Assembly (NCBI GenBank): GCA_964534325.1
Contig: CAZHOR010000034.1
Span: 1-10,716, forward strand
DNA: 10,716 bases
Reading direction: 5' to 3'
From: JdFR-22 sp964534325
GTDB taxonomy: Archaea; Halobacteriota; Archaeoglobi; Archaeoglobales; Archaeoglobaceae
The notes under the pieces were generated by a model that did not search any database, had not been told where the DNA came from, and worked only from the letters and a program-made list of their open reading frames with translations. This document shows, in pieces, positions 6,248 through 10,716 of the stretch; within the stretch, counting starts at the first letter, position 1, and each line of letters begins with the position of its first letter. A program made the translations under genes and the position numbers.

Positions 6248-7333
6248 TTAAATCCTTCTTCTTCTCACTCTTTCTACGAAGCGGTCGATGTTTATTCTGT
6301 ATTTAACACAGAGTTGGCAGAAGAGTTGTGCTGAGTATAAGATCATTTTGACGTCTGTTATGGCGTATTTGCGGTAGTAGCAGTGCAAGTCCTTCAATCC
6401 GAATAATGCTTTACCTACTTTGAAGAATAGCTCTATCTTATATCTCTCCCCAGCGAACTCTTGGTAGGAGTCGACTCCTTCAACCGCCTTCTGGATTATG
6501 AACTCGAAATCCTCCTGTAGATGATCTAAGACCTGGTTGTATCTGCTGTCAAACCACAGCAAATTCATGGCCTGGTTTTCTATCATTCTCTTAAGTTTAT
6601 CTTTGTCTATGCTGCTTCTTGCCTTGATTACGGGGATTACTCTCTGGTTTAGGGGTAGTAGGATGTTGTCGTAGGCGAAGAATCCTGCATCCGCTATCAC
6701 TACCTTGATCTTCCCGTTCACTGAGCCCAGGTTGTTGGTGACCATCTCGCTCCAGATCTCTTTCTTGGGCTTGGATTTGGGGTGGATTTCGCAGGCAACG
6801 ACCGAGAAATTAGATAAGTTGATTAAGGTGTGAACCATGAAGCCCGGTGTAACCCCATTCAAGGAATCATAGCAATACTCAGCGTCATAAGCTCCTTCCT
6901 TCACCTTCTTCCCTGACCTTATTCGGTTGAGGTCCACTGGAACGATGAAGGAGTCATGAGCATACAACTCAAAGTCCTTCTCCTGGATGTTCCTCTTAAC
7001 CATGTTATCTAACCTTAACTTGGCTTTGTCCAGCCTCTTCTTGAAATCCTCGTAGTTAGAGAACTCCTTCAAAACCCTGAGAGATAGGATCTCTCTGAGC
7101 TCTGAGTTCCACCTTAAATTAGCGTAAAAAACTACGGGAGCAAATCCCAAGAAGAATCTGACGGTCTCCACCTTATAATAGTCGATCATGTAATCATCCT
7201 TCTTCTCTTTCTTGGTGAAGAGACCGTCAGCCTTACTTGAGACCTCCCTAGCAAACTCAAGCAGAACCTCATCATATTCCACCTCCGAGAACCTTCCACT
7301 GTTAATTTTATCCACTGTGGATTGAGCAATCAT
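6248..7333 (-). CDS. DDE transposase of IS-A (IS4/IS5-like)
   Basis: This 361-residue transposase cuts and joins the ends of IS-A. An RNase-H-like catalytic core with a DDE triad is visible: YAHDSFIVPVD (Asp127), VVIADAGFFAYDN (Asp215) and GERYKIELFFKVGKALFGLKD (Glu301). The last has the R-X-X-I-E-X-F-F-X-X-X-K layout of the DDE_Tnp_1 superfamily. The N-terminal 110 residues are Lys/Glu-rich and helical, likely for end recognition, and the C-terminus is very basic (RVRRRRI). The frame is open throughout with no truncation, and the element's ends are intact, so it may be active. ATG at 7333 has no ribosome site, but a TATA-like box lies 22 bases upstream, consistent with a leaderless transcript. 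Codons and G+C content differ from the AT-rich glycan genes on either side. Confidence 0.88.
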   Translation of the reverse strand: MIAQSTVDKINSGRFSEVEYDEVLLEFAREVSSKADGLFTKKEKKDDYMIDYYKVETVRFFLGFAPVVFYANLRWNSELREILSLRVLKEFSNYEDFKKRLDKAKLRLDNMVKRNIQEKDFELYAHDSFIVPVDLNRIRSGKKVKEGAYDAEYCYDSLNGVTPGFMVHTLINLSNFSVVACEIHPKSKPKKEIWSEMVTNNLGSVNGKIKVVIADAGFFAYDNILLPLNQRVIPVIKARSSIDKDKLKRMIENQAMNLLWFDSRYNQVLDHLQEDFEFIIQKAVEGVDSYQEFAGERYKIELFFKVGKALFGLKDLHCYYRKYAITDVKMILYSAQLFCQLCVKYRINIDRFVERVRRRRI

Positions 7334-7355
7334 AAAAAAGAACTGTACAGCTTCA

Positions 7356-7362
7356 TATTTAA
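7356..7362 (-). promoter_or_regulatory. TATA box of the IS-A transposase
   Basis: On the minus strand the sequence reads AATTAAATATG; TTAAATA ends 22 bases before the transposase ATG. This is the distance expected when transcription starts at or next to the start codon (leaderless). Confidence 0.45.
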
Positions 7363-7502
7363 TTATTTCGGTTTTAAACAGCCCATTTAGTTAACCAGAT
7401 GCTTCAAAACAGTATTTAACCTCCACACTCTACTGGACAAACTGAATAAACAATAAATTGGCTTATACAAGATTCTCAATTTTATTAAAGATTCAGAAAA
7501 AA

Positions 7503-7518
7503 GAGACCCTAACTGTTA
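7503..7518. repeat. Right end of IS-A: inverted repeat plus target duplication
   Basis: GAGACCCTAA (7503-7512) is the exact reverse complement of the left end, and CTGTTA (7513-7518) repeats the left flank. Confidence 0.85.
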
Positions 7519-7563
7519 TGGAGCAAGAATTTTTAATTTCTCCAAGAAATACTGGAGGCTATT

Positions 7564-8721
7564 ATGGGAAAAAAAGGTGTAGCTATAGTTAGAATACCAC
7601 CATTAAATAGAGATGTAGATCGTAAGAAGAAAGCTATTGCAAATATTATTAGTTTATCTAGAAATATTTTTGATAGAATTTTGATATTTGAAGATACTTT
7701 TAAAGATCACAAAGTAGAAAATATACCTGTATATAAAAGGAGGGGTTATAATGTAATATCAAACATCATATTGAATTTCCAGTACCAATTCCGTCTTTCA
7801 GTAGCTATATGGCAGAATAGGAAAAAAATAGATTTAGCGATTTGGCACGGAAGTACTAGTTTAGTATTACCTTTGTTTATATCAAAGTTGGCGGGGCTTA
7901 AGATAGCAATCTGTGTAATAGGAAAGCCAACGGAGATACATGAAAACAAAAAAAAATATTTAATTTCTATAGTTTATCCATCAATCATTTTCTTCATTGA
8001 GGCTATTTCTTATCTGTTAAGCGATAAAATAATTGTGTTTTCTAATAAAATGAAAGAGTATTCAATCATTAAGAAGTTAGATAACAAAGTTTACACCTTA
8101 AAATTTAATTTTGAAAAAGTCTCTGTTAAGCAAAGTAGTATAACTGTGAGAAGTAATATTATTACATACGTAGGATCCATCAGCCATTCAAAAGGTGCAG
8201 ATAAACTAGCTGATGCTATAGAATTGCTATATAATAGAAGCAACGTTAAAATAGACAAAGTTTATTTTGTTGGTACTGGTTATCTTGAAAACGAGTTGAA
8301 AGAAAAGTTAGTCCATTTCCCATTTGAATTAATTGAGTTCACTGGTTGGGTTACAGCAGAAGAAGTTAATAAGATACTTTCCAGATCAAAAATATTTGTT
8401 CTACCTTCCCTATCAGAAGGATTACCTAAAGCATTAATCGAAGCGATGGCAAATGGAACTATACCATTGGTGACTCCTGTGGGTGATATCCAAGATATTG
8501 TAATTGATGAAGAAACTGGTTTCTTACTTAAAGATAATTCACCAAACTGCATCGCTGAAGGCATCGAGAGAGTTTTAAATCATCCTGACTTAGAAAGGGT
8601 TTCAGAGAACGCAAAAAGTTTCGTAAGTGAAGAGTTAACGTATGAAGTTGCTATAGAAAGATATAGAAAGTTAATTAAAAGCTTAGGAATAGCTAACAAA
8701 CGAAACGAATCATTGAGGTGA
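7564..8721 (+). CDS. GT4-family glycosyltransferase
   Basis: This 385-residue GT-B-fold glycosyltransferase is clear from its C-terminal GT4 domain: NIITYVGSISHSKGADKL (198-215), VYFVGTGYLENEL (233-245), LIEFTGWVTAEEV (256-268), then FVLPSLSEGLPKALIEAMANG (278-298) with the EX7E pair Glu285 and Glu293, and TPVGDIQDIVIDEETGFL. The N-domain is more divergent, lacking a clear GG loop but showing IDLAIWHGS (89-97). A hydrophobic stretch (about 134-152) probably docks to the membrane. GGAGG at 7554-7558 is a strong ribosome site 5 bases before ATG. This is the most AT-rich gene in the window, similar to the GT4 and pyruvyl transferase genes before IS-A, with which it probably once shared an operon. 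Its end overlaps a terminator-like hairpin. The sugar transferred is unknown. Confidence 0.9.
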   Translation: MGKKGVAIVRIPPLNRDVDRKKKAIANIISLSRNIFDRILIFEDTFKDHKVENIPVYKRRGYNVISNIILNFQYQFRLSVAIWQNRKKIDLAIWHGSTSLVLPLFISKLAGLKIAICVIGKPTEIHENKKKYLISIVYPSIIFFIEAISYLLSDKIIVFSNKMKEYSIIKKLDNKVYTLKFNFEKVSVKQSSITVRSNIITYVGSISHSKGADKLADAIELLYNRSNVKIDKVYFVGTGYLENELKEKLVHFPFELIEFTGWVTAEEVNKILSRSKIFVLPSLSEGLPKALIEAMANGTIPLVTPVGDIQDIVIDEETGFLLKDNSPNCIAEGIERVLNHPDLERVSENAKSFVSEELTYEVAIERYRKLIKSLGIANKRNESLR

Positions 8722-8737
8722 GCACACCTCAATTTTT
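8713..8737 (+). terminator. Hairpin plus T-run ending the glycan operon
   Basis: TTGAGGTG (8713-8720) and CACCTCAA (8725-8732) form a perfect 8-bp stem with an AGCA loop, followed at once by TTTTT. The TGA stop of the GT4 gene lies in the stem and loop. It looks like an intrinsic terminator; archaeal termination relies mainly on the T-run. Confidence 0.65.
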
Positions 8738-8827
8738 ATAGAATGCAACTCTCAGATTTTTTAGATATATAGCTAAGTTATTATAATAATATCATAATTG
8801 AAGATGCACATGAGGACATACGTCATC

Positions 8828-8843
8828 GGTTAAGAACTTAACC
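8828..8843. repeat. Intergenic palindrome GGTTAAG-AA-CTTAACC
   Basis: Perfect 7-bp arms flank a 2-base centre in the otherwise featureless stretch between the glycan operon terminator and IS-B. No TATA box or gene start is near enough to call it an operator. I see no tRNA, small RNA or supported gene in 8738-8890. Confidence 0.45.
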
Positions 8844-8890
8844 CTATATTGAACTACCCATCTTGTTCTTGCATTTTCTACTTTAGGACC

Positions 8891-8902
8891 GGCTTTGGGA
8901 CA
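8891..8902. repeat. Left inverted repeat of IS-B
   Basis: GGCTTTGGGACA, exact reverse complement of 10320-10331. The outer flank is TTTAGGACC (8882-8890), which resembles ATTAAGACC (10332-10340) at 7 of 9 positions and could be a decayed 9-bp target duplication. Confidence 0.85.
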
Positions 8903-8922
8903 GAAATACTTTATCAAGGAGA

Positions 8923-9192
8923 CTATAGTTCAACATGAGCTGAAGCATATTCTAGTGATCCAATGTAATAAACAACGTTATATTTCTCCAGTACCTCTAT
9001 GAATTTATCAGCGTCCTTGTTCTTGACCAGGAATACTCCATTGGATACTTTTTTATGTGGTATTTCATCCAGTAACCCCTCTCTTTTGTAGATGTATCCT
9101 CCATAGTTGGATTTGTCTGTATACCCGTGTAACGTTCTTGATAGTTGTACGGATTTGCTTTTGTTTGGTTGTTTGTATATGATGACTTTCAT
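8923..9192 (-). CDS. Unrecognised 89-residue protein carried by IS-B
   Basis: I do not recognise this family. The protein is small and basic at the N-terminus (MKVIIYKQPNKSKSVQLSRT), followed by LHGYTDKSNYGGYIYKREG and LLDEIPHKKVSNGVFLVKNKD, then a predicted helix ADKFIEVLEKYN and a final strand. A compact alpha/beta fold is plausible: the segments GVFLV and DADKFIEVLEKY look like strand then helix, as in small regulatory domains. No signal peptide, Cys cluster or enzyme motif is seen. It lies wholly inside the inverted repeats of IS-B, divergent from the transposase. A strong TATA box lies 24 bases upstream of its ATG with a perfect inverted repeat in between, so the transcript should be leaderless and probably repressible. 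The protein could itself be the repressor, a transposition cofactor or an unrelated passenger; this is inference. Confidence 0.72.
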   Translation of the reverse strand: MKVIIYKQPNKSKSVQLSRTLHGYTDKSNYGGYIYKREGLLDEIPHKKVSNGVFLVKNKDADKFIEVLEKYNVVYYIGSLEYASAHVEL

Positions 9193-9213
9193 ACTGTTAT
9201 TTGTTTTAACAGT
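9193..9213. promoter_or_regulatory. Operator-like inverted repeat in the IS-B divergent promoter
   Basis: ACTGTTA (9193-9199) and TAACAGT (9207-9213) are perfect 7-bp arms with a 7-base T-rich spacer. The repeat fills the space between the TATA box and the ATG of the minus-strand gene, where an archaeal repressor would block polymerase recruitment. Arm centres are 14 bases apart. In RNA it could also form a hairpin at the 5' end if transcription starts inside it. Confidence 0.55.
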
Positions 9214-9216
9214 AAA

Positions 9217-9225
9217 TTATTTATA
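9217..9225. promoter_or_regulatory. Shared, bidirectional TATA box of IS-B
   Basis: The minus strand reads CGAAAGG-TATAAATAA, a good BRE-like purine stretch plus TATA box, 24 bases before the small gene's ATG. On the plus strand the same bases read TTATTTATA, ending 21 bases before the transposase ATG at 9247. The box is therefore correctly placed for leaderless transcription in both directions. The BRE side favours the minus strand. Confidence 0.55.
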
Positions 9226-9246
9226 CCTTTCGCTCCACACATTGGT

Positions 9247-10311
9247 ATGCCCAAACCAAGGAACCGATCCGTTCTCAGGAAGTTGCTGAAGGCTATAGAT
9301 GCTGGTGACTTCAAGTATGAGTGCAAGGAGAAAGAGGAGATTGATTGGAGCATGTACGATCAAGCCCAAATCAACGAGATAAATGACATGCTGGAATACA
9401 TTAGGGATGTGGTGGATAAAGCTGTTCTTGAACTACGAATTGAGGAGAGGTATGCAGAGGACAGGAAGAGGCCTGGACAACCCCCAGTCTTCCCTGGGGA
9501 TTTAGCCAAGGCTGTGCTGATGCAACAGTATTTCCAGGCATCCAACCGAGTAACCCAAGGCCTAATCCCCCTCTTCAAAGAGAAGATGCGGATGAATGAG
9601 TTCTCATACAAGAGCATTGAAAGAGCCTACGACAACCACTACGTCCAAGAGATACTGCAATACATCTTTGCCTTTACCCAGGAACCAGTGAAAGATAAGG
9701 AGACCAGCTTCTCTACCGATGGGACTGGTATTCCCACCTCCATGAAGTACAACTATGAGGAGGAGAAGAACGGGAAGAGGGAAAAAGGTGATAGGAAGCT
9801 GGACAAGTTTGAGCAAGCCATACTTACCGTTGGAACCACCTACCAGATAATCGCTGACTTCATTGTGACGGAGAACCCCCATGCAAACGAATCTCCCTAC
9901 CTGAGGGAGGCGGTGAAGAGAGTATCTGAAGTCTACCAGGTGGATTTGTGGAGTGCGGATGCAGCTTACCTCTCCAGAGAAAATACAAGCGCTATCACCA
10001 GCGTGGGAGGGACCCCCAAGATCTACCCCAAGACAAATGATACCTTCAGAGCTAAAGGATCACCTGCTTGGAAAGAGATGCACTACGACTTTGTAGAGAA
10101 CCCTCAAGAATGGCTCAGAAGCTACCACCAGCGCTCCATCTCAGAGACGGTAAACTCATCCTATCTGAGGATGTTTCCCAAACCACTGCTAAGAAAAATC
10201 ACAGAAAGAAGATTATGCGAGGCGTTTACCAGAGCCTGCGATTATAACCTCAAGAGGCTGCTATACCTCAGGTATCTCAAGGGTATCAAGGTCCACTGTA
10301 GTATGACATGA
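9247..10311 (+). CDS. DDE transposase of IS-B
   Basis: This is a 354-residue DDE transposase. The triad is visible as FSTDGTGIPTS (Asp158), DLWSADAAYLSREN (Asp238) and YHQRSISETVNSSYLRMF (Glu300). C-terminal RKITERRLCEAFTRACDYNL supplies the basic helix typical of IS4/IS5-type enzymes. The N-terminal 150 residues include GQPPVFPGDLAKAVLMQQYF (77-96), a likely DNA-binding and helical region. I chose ATG at 9247 over the longer in-frame start at 9145, because the longer version would run across the divergent gene and the shared promoter, and a TATA box sits 21 bases before 9247. No ribosome site is seen, in line with leaderless expression. The frame is uninterrupted and ends 8 bases before the right inverted repeat, so the element may be functional. 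Its G+C content is higher than that of the glycan genes. Confidence 0.86.
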   Translation: MPKPRNRSVLRKLLKAIDAGDFKYECKEKEEIDWSMYDQAQINEINDMLEYIRDVVDKAVLELRIEERYAEDRKRPGQPPVFPGDLAKAVLMQQYFQASNRVTQGLIPLFKEKMRMNEFSYKSIERAYDNHYVQEILQYIFAFTQEPVKDKETSFSTDGTGIPTSMKYNYEEEKNGKREKGDRKLDKFEQAILTVGTTYQIIADFIVTENPHANESPYLREAVKRVSEVYQVDLWSADAAYLSRENTSAITSVGGTPKIYPKTNDTFRAKGSPAWKEMHYDFVENPQEWLRSYHQRSISETVNSSYLRMFPKPLLRKITERRLCEAFTRACDYNLKRLLYLRYLKGIKVHCSMT

Positions 10312-10319
10312 AGAAATAT

Positions 10320-10331
10320 TGTCCCAAAGCC
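10320..10331. repeat. Right inverted repeat of IS-B
   Basis: TGTCCCAAAGCC, the exact reverse complement of the left end at 8891-8902; it follows the transposase stop by 8 bases. Confidence 0.85.
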
Positions 10332-10346
10332 ATTAAGACCGGTAGG

Positions 10347-10354
10347 TTTATATA
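10347..10354 (+). promoter_or_regulatory. TATA box of the DUF2080/transposase operon
   Basis: TTTATATA matches the archaeal TATA consensus closely and ends 23 bases before ATG 10378, so the transcript is probably leaderless. Confidence 0.65.
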
Positions 10355-10358
10355 TAAC

Positions 10359-10377
10359 ATTGCAATAATATTGCAAT
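10359..10377. promoter_or_regulatory. Two tandem ATTGCAAT palindromes (operator-like)
   Basis: ATTGCAAT, itself a perfect palindrome, occurs at 10359-10366 and 10370-10377, 11 bases centre to centre (one helical turn) and on the same DNA face. The pair fills the space between TATA box and start codon, a classic site for repression of an archaeal promoter. Confidence 0.6.
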
Positions 10378-10533
10378 ATGAAAAGAAAAATAAGTGATCA
10401 ACCGATGGAGATACGGATGGAGGGTTATGAGGTAGTGGAGAAGGTAGCGAAACCGTGTGCCACTTCGGCCAGGGTTCTGGTACCCAAGGACTGGATTGGT
10501 AAGAAGGTTAGAGTAGTGAGGCTGGAACCATGA
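10378..10533 (+). CDS. DUF2080 family transposon-encoded protein
   Basis: This 51-residue protein reads MKRKISDQPMEIRMEGYEVV, EKVAKPCATSARVLVPKDWI, GKKVRVVRLEP. The stretch from EKVAKPCATSARVLVPKDWIGKKV is characteristic of DUF2080, a small archaeal protein encoded directly before IS transposases. The SARVLVPKDWIGKKVRVVRL part resembles an AbrB/SpoVT-like swapped-hairpin strand pattern, so DNA binding is plausible. Its stop overlaps the next gene's start (ATGA at 10530-10533), so the two are translationally coupled. A strong TATA box and two palindromic half-sites precede it, raising the possibility that it represses its own operon. No ribosome site is present, as expected for a leaderless gene. 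Confidence 0.85.
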   Translation: MKRKISDQPMEIRMEGYEVVEKVAKPCATSARVLVPKDWIGKKVRVVRLEP

Positions 10534-10716
10534 GCACTCAAGACCCACAGGTCATTGAGAAGGCCATGTACCAGATGTTCCCTCCTGAGTGGGTGAGGGA
10601 GAAGGCTAAGGAGACCGGGTTGGTGAAGAGGGAGCGTAAGGTGGATCCGGTGGTTATGTTGTGGGTGCTCGCCATGAGCTTTGGGGTGAAACTGCAGCGT
10701 ACCCTGGCCAGCCTTA
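10530..10716 (+). CDS. IS4-like transposase, N-terminal part (cut by window end)
   Basis: The first 62 codons are present: MSTQDPQVIEKAMYQMFPPE, then WVREKAKETGLVKRERKVDP, VVMLWVLAMSFGVKLQRTLASL. The FPPEWVREKAKETGLVKRERKVDPVVMLWVL segment is the typical N-terminal region of archaeal IS4-like transposases that follow DUF2080 genes; it contributes helical DNA-binding elements. The DDE catalytic residues lie beyond the window. ATG overlaps the DUF2080 stop, so translation is coupled. Whether the gene is complete cannot be seen. Confidence 0.8.
   Translation, partial: MSTQDPQVIEKAMYQMFPPEWVREKAKETGLVKRERKVDPVVMLWVLAMSFGVKLQRTLASL

Larger units (their letters stand above)
6152..7512 (-). mobile_element. 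Complete insertion sequence IS-A (1361 bp)
   Basis: The element is bounded by a perfect 10-bp inverted repeat, TTAGGGTCTC / GAGACCCTAA, with weaker matching further in. It is flanked by the direct repeat CTGTTA on both sides (6146-6151 and 7513-7518). It contains one transposase gene on the minus strand with its own promoter. If the duplication is taken as 7 bp (ACTGTTA), the right end moves in by one base. The undamaged duplication suggests fairly recent insertion. It lies between the pyruvyl transferase and the second GT4 gene, splitting what was probably one transcription unit. No family name is assigned; size and DDE pattern suit the IS4/IS5 group. Confidence 0.88.
8891..10331 (+). mobile_element. 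Complete insertion sequence IS-B with passenger gene (1441 bp)
   Basis: Perfect 12-bp inverted ends (8891-8902 and 10320-10331) enclose two divergent genes: a DDE transposase on the plus strand, ending 8 bases before the right repeat, and an 89-residue protein on the minus strand, ending 20 bases inside the left repeat. Little sequence is left over, so the small gene is a structural part of the element, not a neighbour caught by chance. The two genes share a 54-base intergenic region. No perfect target duplication is seen; a 7-of-9 match suggests an old insertion or a variable target. Confidence 0.82.
10378..10716 (+). mobile_element. Third insertion sequence (IS-C), partial
   Basis: The two-gene DUF2080 plus IS4-like transposase unit is the usual content of a family of archaeal insertion sequences. 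Only its first 339 coding bases are in the window. The left terminal repeat should lie between 10332 and about 10346, or further left, but cannot be defined without the right end. Confidence 0.6.

Noticed and set aside
7518..7592. Short frame MEQEFLISPRNTGG... starting at the IS-A right flank
   Set aside because: It is only 24 codons and runs into the GT4 gene in another frame. The GT4 start has a strong ribosome site, and there is no upstream continuation even if IS-A is removed.
8800..8890. Minus-strand open stretch reading ARTRWVVQYRVKFLTDD...
   Set aside because: About 30 codons with no start codon or ribosome site and no recognised family; well within chance for this composition.
8733..8890. 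CRISPR array or small RNA gene in the gap before IS-B
   Set aside because: No regularly spaced repeats and no structured RNA motif beyond the single palindrome at 8828-8843.
6145..9199. ACTGTTA occurs at both IS-A flanks and in the IS-B inverted repeat
   Set aside because: A 7-base word shared between an insertion target and an unrelated promoter is plausible by chance in AT-rich DNA; nothing else in the flanks matches.
9145..9246. N-terminal extension of the IS-B transposase from an earlier in-frame start
   Set aside because: It would overlap the start of the divergent gene, the inverted repeat and the TATA box, and its sequence has no transposase character. ATG 9247 is better placed.

Overview
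This window looks archaeal. The evidence is: TATA-type promoters placed for leaderless or short-leader transcripts, a DUF2080-type transposon-encoded protein followed by an IS4-like transposase, a UPF0175/PIN (DUF3368-like) toxin-antitoxin pair, heavy use of AGG/AGA arginine codons, and TTG/ATG starts overlapping upstream stops. I would guess a euryarchaeal lineage, but the sequence does not identify the species.

Left part (about 1-1304): a decaying toxin-antitoxin island. A complete UPF0175 antitoxin (89-379) overlaps a PIN-domain toxin (367-863) that is broken by a one-base frameshift near 463-471 and has ATT where a start codon is expected. A second UPF0175 copy (887-1117) has lost its N-terminal third, and a DUF2283 protein (1101-1304) overlaps its end.

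Central part (1387-8721): a one-strand surface-glycan (polysaccharide or glycoprotein glycan) locus. It encodes a cytoplasmic Asp-box/BNR-like propeller protein, an alkaline-phosphatase-superfamily 'sulfatase' with Thr at the nucleophile position, a GT4 glycosyltransferase, a polysaccharide pyruvyl transferase and a second GT4 enzyme. Base composition becomes sharply more AT-rich just after the sulfatase. A 25-codon fragment resembling the start of another glycosyltransferase sits exactly at that junction, so the downstream block was probably swapped in. A complete insertion sequence (IS-A, 6152-7512) lies between the pyruvyl transferase and the second GT4. It has 10-bp inverted ends and a perfect 6-bp target duplication.

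Right part (8722-10716): a mobile-element cluster. IS-B (8891-10331) has 12-bp perfect inverted ends and carries two divergent genes: a DDE transposase and an unrecognised 89-residue protein. Both appear to start from one shared TATA box, and a perfect 7-bp inverted repeat lies between that box and the small gene. A third element begins just beyond: a DUF2080 protein with two tandem ATTGCAAT palindromes between TATA box and start codon, coupled by ATGA overlap to an IS4-like transposase that runs off the window.

Taken together, the window is a variable accessory region. A glycan-assembly operon has been reshaped by recombination and split by an insertion sequence, and it is flanked by degraded toxin-antitoxin genes and by insertion sequences that seem to carry their own transcriptional control.
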